Below, piece by piece: positions 11,476-23,502 of a stretch of DNA of 64,000 nucleotides. The stretch is taken from positions 620,001-684,000 of the forward strand of contig NC_039494.1 in NCBI RefSeq assembly GCF_003590095.1, given 5' to 3'. How positions within the stretch are numbered: the stretch's first letter is position 1; each line of letters begins with the position of its first letter. The position numbers and the translations under genes are program-made. The notes beneath the pieces are model-generated. The model searched no databases. It was given only the letters and a program-made list of their open reading frames with translations, and was not told the DNA's origin. This stretch comes from Trichoplusia ni. Taxonomy: Eukaryota; Arthropoda; Insecta; Lepidoptera; Noctuidae.

Positions 11476-12284
11476 AATCAAAATTAATTTTAGATTTAAG
11501 TAGTAAATAGATACAATTCATTTTATCTTAGACGGAACCGGTAAAGTTCCTTCAATTATACAAAAAAACTTCATGATGTAACATTCGATTAGTCATTCCG
11601 GATTTTATTAATTCTAACAAATTGTTGTTGTGTCAAAAGAAATGCATTGTTTGTAAATTAATATATTAGACATGAAGCCTGAAACTTAAAGTGAATAATG
11701 ACAATACAAGTAACTGAATCTTAAGGATTCCGATAAAACATTAAATGTTTTCATAGAATTTAGGCGTAAATGGACTTATGTCACATTAAAACTTTTAAAA
11801 CAATTAATCGGTTAACTATTCCAACACCTGAACGATACCTGTCGGATTACTTCCGAGACAGTTCTGATTTGATTTTGATTATTTTTTAATTCTTATCTGT
11901 AGTAGTTTTTTTTTAGTTCCATTATCGCATTAGTCTATCAGCGTCGATAGCACGGAGATATATTTCCACAGCAATTGCAATTGCAAGAGCAGTACAACTT
12001 CCCTTTACTAAACCCTTAACTGGGACTGGCATTCATCTCCATGAGGGGTGGTAACAATTACAATCTTATTGAATAAAATTTAAGTTCCAGATAGGAAACT
12101 GTTAAAGTAAAATTGAAGCTAGTATAGAAATAGGTCATCACACAGGAATTCTAAAAACATAGTGCACCCAAGTATAATGGCAGATATTATTATAATATTA
12201 ACCTAGATTGTTTCCACATCGTTAAATAAAAGTAAGAGAGTGAATGTGTGTTATGCTAAGGGAGTCTAAATATTATGACCTGAG
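11476..12284. other. Intergenic, genes C to D
   Basis: AT-rich 3' flank of C and upstream region of D. No gene or clear repeat seen. Confidence 0.6.
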
Positions 12285-12366
12285 GCAAGGCCGTCAGCTG
12301 GTCTAGTCGTATGCTAATTCGAAGACAAGTGAGTATAAAAATCTAAAACAATTGTCCTGATTACCA
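12285..12366 (+). promoter_or_regulatory. Promoter of gene D
   Basis: GCAAGGCCG at 12285-12293, TATAAAA at 12334-12340 and CCATTC with its A at 12366, 32 nt from the TATA start. The initiator is CCA rather than TCA. Confidence 0.7.
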
Positions 12367-12402
12367 TTCACTGTTAGTACACAGAGAGTAATCAACAACA
12401 AA

Positions 12403-13168
12403 ATGTTCTCGAAAGTAAGTGTACGCTTTTTTCATTTCAATTTCATTAAAAAGTATCTGTGACGTTGATCACTTAATATTATAAATAAATTATTACCTTT
12501 CTTATTAGATCGTAGCTTTGTGTGGTTTGGTGGCCGTGTGCCAGGCTGGTCTACTGCCTGCTGCCGTCCACTACTCGTCTGCCGCGGCTGTCTCCTCACA
12601 GAACATCGCCCGTCATGACCAGCCCGCCCAACAAATCGCCATCGCCACCCCAGTAGCCTACCACGCGGCCCCGTCCGTAACCACCTACCACGCTGCCCCC
12701 GCCGTCGCCACCTACCACGCTGCCCCCGCCGTCACTACCTACCACGCCGCCCCCGCCCACGTCGCTTACCATGCTGCTCCCGTTGTCCCTCATGCTGAAG
12801 ACTTCGACGTAAGTTGTATCAAATTTACACCTGCGGATTTTGTAATCCCACTATTTAATAATTGCTGATATCTAATTCTGTATTGTTATACACAGGCTCA
12901 CCCCAAATACGAGTACAACTACTCGGTTGCTGACGGCCACACCGGTGACAACAAGTCCCAGCAGGAGTCCCGCGACGGTGATGTCGTGAAGGGCTCTTAC
13001 TCCTTCCACGAAGCCGACGGCTCCATCAGGACTGTGGAGTACTCCGCTGACGACCACAGTGGTTTCAACGCCGTCGTCCTCAAAACCGCCCCCACAGCCG
13101 CGCCCGTCGTCGTCAAGGCCGCCCCCGTCATCCTCAAGGCTGCCCCAGCTCACTACTACCACCACTAA
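12403..13168 (+). CDS. RR-2 cuticular protein (gene D), 194 aa
   Basis: Exons 12403-12414 (MFSK), 12509-12808 and 12896-13168. The signal peptide ends near VCQAG. The linker is the shortest of genes D-P: one SSQNIARHDQ motif, then repeats of TYHAAPAV. The RR-2 domain starts at about residue 105 (AHPKYEYNYSV, QQESRDGDVVKGSYSF, ADDHSGFNAVV). The tail has VVVKAAPVILKAAPAHYYHH. Exon 2 ends AEDFD. Intron 2 is nearly identical to intron 2 of F, O and P. After FNAVV this gene reads LKTAP where F and P read HNTAP. AATAAA lies at 13216-13221. Confidence 0.95.
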
Positions 13169-15277
13169 AAAAAATCCTCACTATTGTCATTACCACTACA
13201 ATATTTATATCTAGCAATAAATGAAGTAAAGTAATATTATTGGTTTTTATTCGCTTTTTAGACTTTCTGGAAAAGATGAGAGTTTTTTTTCTCAAATGAT
13301 TTGTACATCAGAATCAAACCCTGAAGGATCGGTTAAAAGTCAACATGTTAACTAACAGCTGTGGTTGACTTTTCACATTACATTCGCAACCTACTTGCGA
13401 TTTTCAATGTCATGTAGGCCCAAAAATTGAAGTAAGAGTCCAAAAGATATGTACTGAGTCTATTTTCGTCTCTTTACTTGCCCAGCAACTTCACAATCTT
13501 TGCTCCAATTAAAGCTGCAACGTAAATATTTTAAATTCATTGCCATCGACTTGAATCTCGAATCTCAGTAACGACATTTATGTGACGTTGCTTCGCTAAA
13601 GGTGTCTGGCCCCAGTGAGAGGTCACAGCGGTATGACGAAAACATTAAGCAAGGTCCAAATTATTGATATCATCGTTCAGTAATCGATATAAGTTTTGGC
13701 ACTTCATTTGTTGTTAATTAATGTATGGCAAAGAAATAAATAATTAAGGTTAACACTGTTACTGCGCTCGTAAAATTTTGCAAATTATTTTCGATCCATT
13801 TATTCGCAGTTCACATTGGTGTTGAAACATAACACTTATTTTATTCGTTAAATTTCAAAAGAGTGACAATCAATTTACTTAATAAAAATTAACAGAATTT
13901 CATTAAATTTAAGTTATTAGTATGCACCTGTTGATAGATAGGCACTACTACTACATTCATAAACTTCACAGACACTAAAAACTTAACAATTAAAAAAAGT
14001 TTTAATTTCTAGATCATTAGGGTATTTGTCAAAAGTAAAACCGTTTATGCCGTCAGACAGATCTCCAAAAGAGGTTACAGTGATTTAAAATCTCGTATGA
14101 CGTCATTTACCAGTAAATACGCTTTTTACTAGAAAGTGGTGATTAAGCCAAACTACCATTTCATAAGAGTTTTAAATCTTCCTTAATTTTCAATGATATG
14201 ATTAATTAAAAAATACGTATCCATCTTTTTTGGAAATCAGACCGACGGACTTATTTATTCATTAACCATTTATGAACAAAAACAAATAAAAGAAGCACAA
14301 AACTTAATAGATTTTTATTATAAGATTTAAGTCAACCTATTCATCAGTTACATTAAAAACACACCTAGAGAAAGGTATTAATACAACAACGCCTACCGAA
14401 TAGGCGTAGTAGCACAAATGTGCAAATGACCTACAAAACATATTTGAACCGAGTCAAGGTAATAAGAGATTCATATCTCTTAACGCATGACAGAACAGTT
14501 GAAATTCATATATCCCAAGTCGGATAAAGCTTTTTGTAATACAATAACTTCCAGACACATGATATTAGCGTGAAATAGTTATCAAGTTACCTGTCTTGCA
14601 TGGCAACTGCCTGGCTTAAGCTCAATGTCACGTGGTCTCGCTGGAGCTAAAAATAGCAGCTGGCGGACTGCTACCGGTAATCATTTTCCTTTCTATGACC
14701 TATATTTTAATGGCTATTAAACATAACGTTAATATCATCTTCCTGTGCGCAAACGAAAATGAAATATGTAGTGTTTGTATATTAAACAGTTGTTTTTAAT
14801 TTATTTTGTGAATTCAAGTTTTTTTAAGAGACGGTTCATAAAAAATACGGCCTCATCTGTAATTGTGTAAGTTCATAAGATGACAATTTTAATAGTTATA
14901 TGTTAAACAACACGAAAAAGATTTTTCATTTTTGATTCTCTATTAAATAAAATAACAAAATATTTCAAATAGGCAGTTTTTTTACTGAAACACAATGTGC
15001 TTCAACTTTATCCTATATGATTTATTATAAAACAGAAGCCTCATTTTTAAAGGTTTTAAAAATGAGGCTTCCGTTTAATAATTACGGTTTATTATTCATT
15101 TTGTTGTAAGTTTGGTAATTATTAAACATTCAATTTGTGTGTCAGTTATATTTAAATTAGTTCACACAATTAATTCACATATGACAAACCAGTCGAAGAC
15201 ATACTTGTGAAATTTCTCTGCAATCTGCGATGTACCATCAGTGAACGGATTGATTAGTAAAACCATATAACCCGTAG
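13169..15277. other. Intergenic, genes D to E
   Basis: No gene supported. Contains a hairpin with 17-nt arms (15035-15071). Confidence 0.6.
15035..15071. repeat. Perfect inverted repeat, 17-nt arms
   Basis: Arms 15035-15051 and 15055-15071 (GAAGCCTCATTTTTAAA and its complement) are separated by 3 nt. The arms extend further with one mismatch. No T-run or gene end nearby suggests a function. Confidence 0.8.
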
Positions 15278-15381
15278 CAAGGTCAAGCAGCTTGTTTGAC
15301 AACTTCCACTACTTGCACTCAAATTAGTAAACTTGCAATAGTATACGTATAAATAGATCAGAGTCACCATTGTGGTTATCA
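15278..15381 (+). promoter_or_regulatory. Promoter of gene E
   Basis: CAAGGTCA at 15278-15285, GACAACTTCCACT at about 15298, TATAAAT at 15348-15354, and TCATAT with its A at 15381, 33 nt from the TATA start. Confidence 0.75.
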
Positions 15382-15409
15382 TATTATTTTGGATCACATA
15401 CAAATCAAC

Positions 15410-16246
15410 ATGTTCTCCAAAGTAAGTTGCTAAACATTGTATTGTATTATTTCTGCAGTTTTGAGAACTATTTCAATAATTTTTATTTTATCTTTTCAGT
15501 TGGTAGCTTTGTGCGCCTTCGTGGCTGCTGCCCAGGCTGGTCTCCTGGCCGCGCCCGCTCACTACTCTCCCGCTGAAGCCGTCTCATCCCAAAACATCGT
15601 GCGTCACGACCAGGCTCACGCCGCTCCCCTCGCTAAGATCGCCGTGGCTGCTCCCGTCGCCTACCACGCCGCTCCCGTAGCCTACCACGCCGCCCCTGCT
15701 CACTACTCGTCTGCTGCCGCTGTCTCCTCCCAGAACATTATCCGTCACGACCAGCCCGCCCAACATGTTGCCATCGCTGCCCCCGTAGCTTACCATGCTG
15801 CCCCCGCGGTTGCCACCTACCACGCTGCCCCTGCCCCAGCTGTCTACCACGCTGCCCCTGCCCCAGCTGTCTACCACGCCGCCCCTGCCCCAGTGGCCTA
15901 CCATTCCGCCCCTGCCCCAGTGGCCTACCACGCTGCCCCTGTCGCTAAAATTGTCGCACACGAAGAGGTCGCTCACCCCAAGTATGAGTACTCATACTCG
16001 GTTGCTGACGGCCACACCGGTGACAACAAGTCCCAGCAGGAGTCCCGCGACGGTGATGTCGTGAAGGGCTCTTACTCCTTCCAAGAAGCTGACGGTTCCA
16101 TCAGGACTGTGGAGTACACCGCTGATGACCACCATGGTTTCAACGCGGTGGTGCACAACTCCGCCCCCACTCCCGCTCCCGTCCACGTTAAGGCTGCGCC
16201 CGTGATCGTCAAGGCCGCACCTGCTCTGCAATACTACCACCACTAG
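15410..16246 (+). CDS. RR-2 cuticular protein lacking intron 2 (gene E), 252 aa
   Basis: Only two exons: 15410-15421 (MFSK) and 15500-16246. The signal peptide is of a second type (LVALCAFVAAAQAG). The linker has HYSPAEAVSSQNIVRHDQAH, APLAKIAVAAP, a second SSQNIIRHDQ module and then APAPAVYHAAP units. It runs straight into the RR-2 domain at about residue 162 through KIVAHEEVAHPKYEYSYSV with no splice sites, where every paralogue from A to P has an intron. Domain: QQESRDGDVVKGSYSFQEADGS, then ADDHHGFNAVV. The tail ends ALQYYHH. AATAAA at 16282-16287. The frame is intact, so the gene looks functional. Confidence 0.95.
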
Positions 16247-16607
16247 ACTGCTAATGTTATCATAAATATTTATTTATTCTTAATAAACTGAATAAGATCG
16301 ATTCTAAACTACGTAGTTTTTTTTTATATTATGCATAAGCATCTGTTATTGACTTTCTTGATACTGTTTTATGCTAATGTGTTTACAGTTTACTGGAGAT
16401 TGCTGGACATTAAAAAAATATCACTTAGTTTATTCTCAATTATAATATTCGTTTATTGATTTACTTAAATTATTTATAAATAAAGAAATAAAACAAATTA
16501 ATAAAATTAAACTTTTCTCTGTCATATTTTATACTTACTCATGTTTTTTTTGGTAGAGAGGTTTAATTGGTAGAGACCAGACACTTATACTCGAGTAAAC
16601 AACATCG

Positions 16608-16880
16608 CGACCACGATCGGCCTAGCCTTTTCCCAACTTTGTTGGTGTCAGCTTCCAGTCTTACCGGATTCAGCTAAGTACCAGTGGTTTAGAAGGAGCG
16701 ACTGCCTATCTGACCTCCTTAACCCAGTTACCTGGGCAACACGATACCCCTTGGTTAGACCAGCTGTCAGACTTTTCAAGGTTCTGACTATCTGTAACGA
16801 ACGTCAAAGATGTATGAATAACAGCCGGGACCCACAGTTTAACATGCCTTCAGAAAACAACATCGTGATAATGAAATAAA
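16608..16880 (+). repeat. Lepidopteran interspersed repeat
   Basis: Contains a run I recognise from many moth genomes: CCTTTTCCCAACTTTGTTGG, then GGAGCGACTGCCTATCTGAC, CCAGTTACCTGGGCAACACG and GACCCACAGTTTAACATGCC. No coding frame. The family name is uncertain. Confidence 0.55.
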
Positions 16881-17244
16881 TATAATCTTGAATCCTCGTC
16901 ATATTCGTATCATTTTAATTACAAGATATCAATTAAATTGGACTAAAACTCAAAAACAAGAGTGATCCAAAAAATATAATTAAGTAATTGAGATAATATG
17001 ATGTTTCTTTCAAATTTAGAGAGAGTTTTTCGTGTAGGAACTTGAATCATCGATTTGAAGTTTGTAAAAATTCCATAAACAAAAGCAATATTTCTCAAGA
17101 ATGGGGAAATTAAATTATTTAATAACTGCTTAAGAATTGTACACCCGTTACCCAGGGTACCTAAACTAAAACCACATAGCATTAACATTAAAACTTGAAG
17201 AAATAAATGAAAAAAGATGACATGCATTATTGAGGTATATTTTT

Positions 17245-17360
17245 AATAACGGGCAAGGGTCGAGTCTGGATAAAGCTAGCCAAGACCGTAGAAATTGTCA
17301 AGAGAAAGGGGAGGTCTATGCCTAGCAGTGGAGGATAAAGGCTGTGGATGATGATCATAA
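17245..17360 (+). mobile_element. 3' end of a decayed RTE-like LINE
   Basis: One frame reads QEKGEVYA, a stop, then QW and AVDDDHND, matching the GEAFAQQW ending of this LINE group. A GAT-rich 3' tail follows. A related remnant lies at 23100-23222. Confidence 0.6.
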
Positions 17361-17479
17361 TGATTTTTAATAAAACCATACATTGTTGTCAAGGAGTTTT
17401 TTTCTGTGCATTTGTTTTGTGACCACATTTTCACACTCACATGCACGTCTTGCAATCAAGATTAAAATAATTTCTTAAC

Positions 17480-17790
17480 TAGCTGTTTCCCGCGAGTTCG
17501 TTTGCTTTTATTTCAGTTAACAGCTGGCGGTGGGTCCCAGTAAGCTAGGATAAAATGTAGCTTTGACCATCACCCCCCTCCACCCCTCCCCTAGAAATGA
17601 TAATACCGAAAAACCGCTTTACACATATTGCAAAACTTTAAATAAACAATAATTAAGAACAAAATCAAAGCCGTAGTCCGTTTAGCTCTACATAAACTTT
17701 AATCCATTACTTCTTTAGAACTCAATCTCAATCAAACATAGACAAACAAAATTTCATTATAATCAGTTCAGTATAATATCATTTTTCAAT
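17480..17790 (+). repeat. Interspersed repeat starting CTAGCTGTTTCCCGCGAG
   Basis: The start resembles the CTAGCTGTTGCCCGCGAC repeats at 18582 and 33570, but the body differs (CCACCCCTCCCCTAGAAATG). Ends in AATTTCATTATAATCAGTTC. Class uncertain. Confidence 0.45.
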
Positions 17791-17951
17791 CGTCGAGATG
17801 AAAATCTGCAAGCTTATGCGTAAGTCAGTAATTATTGAACATTTTGATACGTGCTGGCTGATCTCAAAGAGTCAGATGGTCTTAGAAACTTTTTTAACAA
17901 AAACGCTTTAATTACGCATAATTTGAAAATGTTCGGAAACGCCAGTTAAGT

Positions 17952-17988
17952 AAACAACATCATATATATTTGATATATGATGTTGTTT
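17952..17988. repeat. Perfect inverted repeat, 16-nt arms
   Basis: AAACAACATCATATAT at 17952-17967 pairs with 17973-17988 across a 5-nt loop. Confidence 0.8.
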
Positions 17989-18581
17989 TGTTATATTTAT
18001 TTGATCCGTCATCGTCATATACTGTAAGAATAACTTGCGAAATCTCAGAAACTTTACTGTAAACTTGTAACCGGCACAATTAGTTAAAATTAATTGACAA
18101 ATTTTTAAAGAAAAATATTTTTAAAATTAATAATAATAAATAATTTATAATAATTTCAAATTCTTGGCGCCAACTAAAAAGGATATTCATTGAAGTTGAG
18201 AACTGCCAATTACAATAAATTAGGGTCATAAAAATAACGGTGAAGAAGTGTGTCGACCTAAATATGTCCCATTCAAAATTTTGACGTAATGGAGCAAAAA
18301 ACTAGAACTATTTAAATTAGTCAATAACGTCGCCTCAGGTGATTATTTTATCATGTTGGCAAAATGTTAGAATGCTTTGATGTTAGATGATTAAAATTTA
18401 TTTTAAGACGTTTTATGAAACAAATTTTCCATCAAATCAATTTGAATATTAAAGTATAAAGTGGGACCTGATTTAAGTTGTCAGATATAAGCCGGCCTGA
18501 ACGTCGAAGCAAATGCATCACTAAAACGATGTTATCCGAAAACATTATAATAATATGATGTCAACTGTCATATATATGACT

Positions 18582-18830
18582 ACTAGCTGTTGCCCGCGAC
18601 TTCGTCCGCGTGGTTACAAGATATAAGTTATGATTTATACCTTCCTTTTTCTTTCCACATTTCCATTTCATCTTCACTCCCATTAGTCGCAGCGTGATGG
18701 TATATAGCCTAAAACCTGCCGCGATGAATGGTCTATTCAACACAAAATTATTTTTTGCAATTTGAACCAGTAGTTTGAAACAAACTCTTCAGCTTTATAT
18801 ATTAGTATAGATTAGTATAGAAGTATAGAT
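18582..18830 (+). repeat. Retroposon fragment, CTAGCTGTTGCCCGCGAC family
   Basis: Starts ACTAGCTGTTGCCCGCGAC and contains GGTCTATTCAACACAAA. Copies of the family are at 33570-33805 (plus) and 35962-36195 (minus). Confidence 0.65.
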
Positions 18831-18924
18831 TTGTACCTAGAACAATGTAAGTTCTAGCATTCACCATGCTTAGAAATATTTTGGGTGAATGGTAACTGCA
18901 AAACTATGTGAGTGTGACCTGGTA

Positions 18925-19019
18925 CAAGGTTATTTAAATCTCGTTCAACAGCTTCCACTGCCTACACAACACAACTGTCAACTAGTATAAAAAGTAAGCT
19001 CGCGAAAGCTAAATTATCA
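18925..19019 (+). promoter_or_regulatory. Promoter of gene F
   Basis: CAAGGTTA at 18925-18932 with GTGACCT just upstream, TATAAAA at 18986-18992, TCATTT with its A at 19019 (33 nt). Confidence 0.7.
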
Positions 19020-19053
19020 TTTGCAGTTTGACTATTCAAACAGCTTTATCAAA

Positions 19054-19843
19054 ATGTTCTCCAAAGTAAGTGCACTAGAACTTTTTTCAAATATTTGTTC
19101 TTTGTAACCTTAAAAGTTAGCGAATATCACTTAAAGATTATTATCCTTCATTCACAGATTGTTGCTCTGTGCGGTTTGGTGGCGGTGTGCCAGGCTGGCC
19201 TCCTGCCCGCTCCCGTCCACTACTCGTCTGCCGCCGCTGTCTCCTCCCAGAACATCGTCCGTCACGACCAGCCCACCCAACATGTTGCCGTCGCAGCTCC
19301 AGTAGCATACCACGCTGCCCCCGCTGTCACCACTTACCACGCTGCCCCCGCCGTCACCACCTACCACGCAGCCCCCGCCGTCGCCACCTACCACGCCGCC
19401 CCTGCCCCAGCTGTCTACCACGCCGCCCCCGCCCATGTCGCTTATCATGCTGCTCCCGTTGTCGCTCATGCTGAAGACTTCGACGTAAGTTGTATCAAAT
19501 TTACACCTACGGATTTGTAATAACACTATTTAATAATTGCTGATATCTAATTCTGTATTTTTATACACAGGCTCACCCCAAATATGAGTACAACTACTCC
19601 GTTGCTGATGGCCACACCGGTGACAACAAGTCCCAGCAGGAGTCTCGCGACGGTGATGTCGTGAAGGGCTCTTACTCCTTCCACGAAGCCGACGGCTCCA
19701 TCAGGACTGTGGAGTACTCCGCTGACGACCACAGTGGTTTCAACGCCGTCGTCCACAACACCGCCCCCACAGCCGCGCCCGTCGTCGTCAAGGCCGCCCC
19801 CGTCATCCTCAAGGCTGTCCCCGCTCACTACTACCACCACTAA
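19054..19843 (+). CDS. RR-2 cuticular protein (gene F), 203 aa
   Basis: Exons 19054-19065 (MFSK), 19158-19484 and 19571-19843. Signal peptide IVALCGLVAVCQAG. Linker: one SSQNIVRHDQ motif, then TYHAAPAV units and one APAPAVYHAAP unit, ending AEDFD. RR-2 begins at about residue 114 and is the same type as D (QQESRDGDVVKGSYSF). The tail reads VILKAVPAHYYHH, with V where D and P have A. The 3'UTR is recognisably homologous to that of P (TTTATTAAA, then TACGAATAAGTTC), but the canonical AATAAA of P is GATAAA here. Confidence 0.95.
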
Positions 19844-20369
19844 GCTTTTTTACTAGTCATGATAAACCTCAACACCAAAATAGAGTCGGTTAATATTATT
19901 TATTAAAAGCAAAATACGAATAAGTTCGATAAATTGTTGTTTCTTTTAAACCTGAAGACAGATCTTTAGTTTTAATTTACTACCTTCCGCATAAAATACG
20001 GGTTGTCGGTCAACTTTATTTTATTTTTTATTTTTTTTGTTATTTTTTTGGTTTGCATAATCGTGATTGTTTTGTAAAAATCACTAGGCCCAATCATTAA
20101 CTTAATTGAAGAGATAAGTATCTCAAGGTTTTTATTCATGTTTACTGTAACAATAACCTACCCTTGAACTAATAAATCGCGCTGACAATCGGAATTTGTA
20201 GTATTCAAAAGTTACTTGGTTTTCCGACATAATGTGTCTGTTTTCGATAATGTTAATGTTGGGTATATTTCAGATACTTTTTGTGGATTCATATTCTAGT
20301 TCTGTAGTGCAGACGAATCACAAAAGATCACAAAAGCATGTGATGTTTTAAGGATATATACTTGATGGA

Positions 20370-20640
20370 TATGTGATTTTTCAAAACAGAAACCAGTTAT
20401 TAAATCTTTCGCTCGCTATCACATGAACCGTGATAGCGAGACACTTAAAATTTTCATTGACTATATATTTTTGTTACCGCTATAAAAACCTACCTATAAT
20501 GACGATCGTTGCTAAGCAACTTGACAAAATAATTTGTGGTGCTAAATTAAGTTATCACCCAACAGATTTCTTCTTTAGGCTATTTGTATGCTAAGTGTCG
20601 CGAGTTTGACTCGCACTTGACCAGTTTTAGGTAATATCAT
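20370..20640 (+). repeat. Interspersed repeat, family 1
   Basis: Has CTCGCTATCAC and GTGATAGCGAG flanking ATGAACC (a hairpin), then TTGTTACCGCTATAAAAACC, and ends CGAGTTTGACTCGCACTTGA, the known 3' signature of this lepidopteran repeat. Confidence 0.6.
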
Positions 20641-21624
20641 TCCATGATTGGCGAAACACTCATATGACTTCAAATACTTACTTACTTATGTCACAGCCAC
20701 GACTATTCTGCTTCTTAACGTTTGTCAGAGGTGGTTGTTTTTGGAAAGTGTATCTCTATATTTGGTGCATTTTTAGCCTCTTTTACACTTCCTTCGCTAT
20801 TCGTTAATCTTTTGACAAGACACTGCTGTTTATCTCCATTACAGTCTACTGAAATAATCTAAACCATCAACGCCAATGACTCAAATGAATACTTTATTCC
20901 CTAGTCTATTTAGTATTTTTGGTATTAACGAGACTTGTACTTCATTATAAAACTGCACTATCAAAACTATGACAGAAAAAATCTGAAAATAGAATAAATT
21001 ATTGATTTTTTTATTGGGTATATTATTAACAGGATATATTAGCATATACGAAAATTGAAACTCTAACTCCGATATCCGACAAAATTCCTTAGCGCGGTGT
21101 GATCAGAAATATTTTATTAGAAAAATCATCAATTTATCCAAAAATTTAACTGTGCAGTTTCTGGCCGATCCTTCAACTGGATGTGTACGCAAAGCCTTCG
21201 TTTGATCCATAAAGGCTTTTAAGTATTGGCGTATTTTTAACTTGTGATTTTAAGTTTGTTGAAAGCGTGCCACTAGAATTAAAAGCCCTAGTATTGGGGG
21301 TTGTTTCTAAACGAATCTGTTTTGTTCCTGATCGAGTTTGGGCTAATTCAAATCGAAGAGTTTTTTTTTTTAAATTAATGGTATGTTAAATCTACTTTAT
21401 CTTTTCCATTTAAAATATTTTTTTTCTAGACACAGCTACCTATACCAACTTTGTCCAGTAGTGATTTGTTCTCCTATACTGCATAGATATTACGAGCAAA
21501 ACAAATTTCAAACAAACCTATATTTATTCAAGTGATCATTTTAAGTAATATGCTTCATTTATAATTATAAACAAAAGAAAAAATATTAACATAAAATAAA
21601 ATAATGAAAGTAAGTACAACATAA

Positions 21625-21862
21625 TTGGGGTTCCGTACGTAAAGGTGGAAAACGAAACCATATTACAAAAGCTCCGCTGTTTGTCCGACTATCTCATGAA
21701 TCGTGACATAGACGTAATTTGACATTTTCACAAAATATCAAACTAAAAATATATTATTTAAAAAAAAATTGTTAACATAAATTGGTATGATCATGAATTT
21801 GACCATTATTTTTTAGTACCAAACCGCATAAACCGCAAGTCCGACTCACACTTAACCCTTTT
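21625..21862 (+). repeat. Interspersed repeat, family 1
   Basis: Has GGGGTTCCGTACGTAAAGG, then AGCTCCGCTGTTTGTCCG, CTCATGAATCGTGACATAG and ends AAGTCCGACTCACACTTAAC, in the same order as the copy at 20370. Confidence 0.6.
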
Positions 21863-21905
21863 TTTTTGCGAACTTGTGAATGGGCGGCTCGCAAAACTTT
21901 GTGTG

Positions 21906-21994
21906 AGAGGTCACTGTTAGCTCATATTACAAGTTCTGAACTCGTTCGAGTATAGACCGGTATATAAACCACAAATTCTACTGCGAATGTATCA
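21906..21994 (+). promoter_or_regulatory. Promoter of gene G
   Basis: AGAGGTCA at 21906-21913, TATATAA at 21961-21967, TCACTC with its A at 21994 (33 nt). Confidence 0.7.
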
Positions 21995-22024
21995 CTCATT
22001 ACTTGATCAGACCAGTGAAACAAT

Positions 22025-22877
22025 ATGTTCTCCAAAGTGAGTTTTATTGAAAACCATAAAATTATTTTAACCCGGAGTTCAGTCCAGTATTTTATTAGTT
22101 ATCAATGATTCTATGTTATGAGCTCAATTTTCTTTCGTTATTGTTTTCAGATAGTAGCTTTGTGTGGTTTGGTGGCGGTGTGCCAAGCTGGTCTCCTGCC
22201 CGCCCCGGCGCACTACTCGTCTGCTGCGGCAGTCTCCTCCCAGAACATCATCCGTCACGACCAGCCAGCCCAACACGTAGCCTACCACGCTGCCCCCGCA
22301 GCTGTCTCCTACCATGCCGCTCCTGCTCATTACTCCTCCGCCGCCGCTGTCTCCTCCCAAAACATTGTGCGTCATGACCAACCCGCCCAACACGTCGCAG
22401 TCGCTGCCCCTGTAGCCTACCACGCTGCCCCCGCTGTCAGCACCTACCACGCTGCTCCCGCTGTCACCACCTACCACGCTGCTCCCGCTGTCGCCACCTA
22501 CCACGCTGCACCTGCTGTCGCTCACGCTGAAGAGATCAACGTAAGTAAGCTACAAGTTACTTTTGAAATATGAATACTTTTCTACCTAAAGCTCACTTAT
22601 ATGTAAATAATCTTGCCTTGTTTTTGTGCAGACTCACCCGCAGTACGAGTACAACTACTCTGTTGCTGACGGCCACACTGGCGACAACAAGTCCCAGCAC
22701 GAGACCCGCGACGGTGATGTTGTGAGGGGCTCGTACTCCCTCCACGAAGCCGACGGCTCCGTGAGGACCGTGGAGTACTCCGCCGACGCCCACAGCGGCT
22801 TCAACGCGGTGGTGCACAACACCCACCCCACAGCCGCCCCCGCGCACGTCGCCCCCGCTCACTACTACCACCACTAA
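22025..22877 (+). CDS. RR-2 cuticular protein (gene G), 215 aa
   Basis: Exons 22025-22036 (MFSK), 22151-22540 and 22632-22877. Signal peptide IVALCGLVAVCQAG. Two HYSSAAAVSSQNI(I/V)RHDQ modules separated by AYHAAPAAVSYHAAP, then TYHAAPAV units, ending AEEIN. RR-2 starts at about residue 135 with THPQYEYNYSV, then QHETRDGDVVRGSYSL and ADAHSGFNAVV; the tail is HNTHPTAAPAHVAPAHYYHH. This is the first gene of the THPQ subfamily (G-N). The first module lacks the AIAAPV segment seen in H-N. Confidence 0.95.
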
Positions 22878-23099
22878 AACCAAAAAAATGCCAACGACTT
22901 ATTTATTAAACGTAATTAAATTGTGATACCTAACGACATTCTTTTTTCTCATACCCTACTTGAACTTCCAATTATTACTACAAAAAAAAACAGTTATGAT
23001 GATTTCAATATATTAAGCGACTTGTAAAAAGATGGTTCTTCTTATATACAAAAGAAGAGATTTAATTTCGTGTCGGAATTTATTTGATATAGTTAAGAG

Positions 23100-23222
23100 C
23101 TTGGGTCGAGTCTGCATAAGGCTAGCAGAAAGCAGAAATCGGCAGGAGAAAGGGAAGCCTTTAATATTACTAGAAGGCCCAGCAGTGGAAAGGCAGAGGC
23201 TGTGGATGATGATGATGATTAG
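23100..23222 (+). mobile_element. 3' end of a decayed RTE-like LINE
   Basis: Aligns by eye with 17250-17360: GGGTCGAGTCTG, AAGGCTAGCAGAAAG, GAGAAAGGGAAGCCTTT, then CCCAGCAGTGGAAAGGC and a GAT-rich tail. A short extra segment sits between the GEAF and QQW parts. Confidence 0.6.
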
Positions 23223-23477
23223 AATTAACATGCAAAGAACCGATTGAATTACGGTAATGTTTTAAGAATTGGACAGAAAGCATTGCAAATTTCTGCAGTG
23301 TTGAACTTATATGTATACTGTTATTGAATATGTTTGTACCGGCTGTACCCCCCAAACTCCCGTTTTTTTTTCAGTCAGTACCATTTTCATGTTCACGATC
23401 ATCCTTATTTTCGTATGTTGATATGATTGTAATGTAAGTTACAATCTTTAGAAAAAACGAACTGAAACCGCTGCCGC

Positions 23478-23502
23478 ATTGACATGCACCGTGCATGTCA
23501 AT
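23478..23502. repeat. Palindrome, 12-nt arms
   Basis: ATTGACATGCAC at 23478-23489 and its complement at 23491-23502, one base apart. Confidence 0.8.

Larger units (their letters stand above)
16247..18924. other. Intergenic, genes E to F, repeat-rich
   Basis: No gene supported. Contains several decayed retroposons (16608-16880, 17245-17360, 17480-17790, 18582-18830) and a hairpin at 17952-17988. The ORFs at 16943-17227 and 18561-18743 overlap or abut repeats. Confidence 0.6.
19844..21905. other. Intergenic, genes F to G
   Basis: No gene supported. Two copies of repeat family 1 (20370-20640 and 21625-21862) lie here. Confidence 0.6.

Noticed and set aside
18561..18743. 60-aa minus-strand ORF
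   Set aside because: Lies inside a CTAGCTGTTGCCCGCGAC retroposon fragment.
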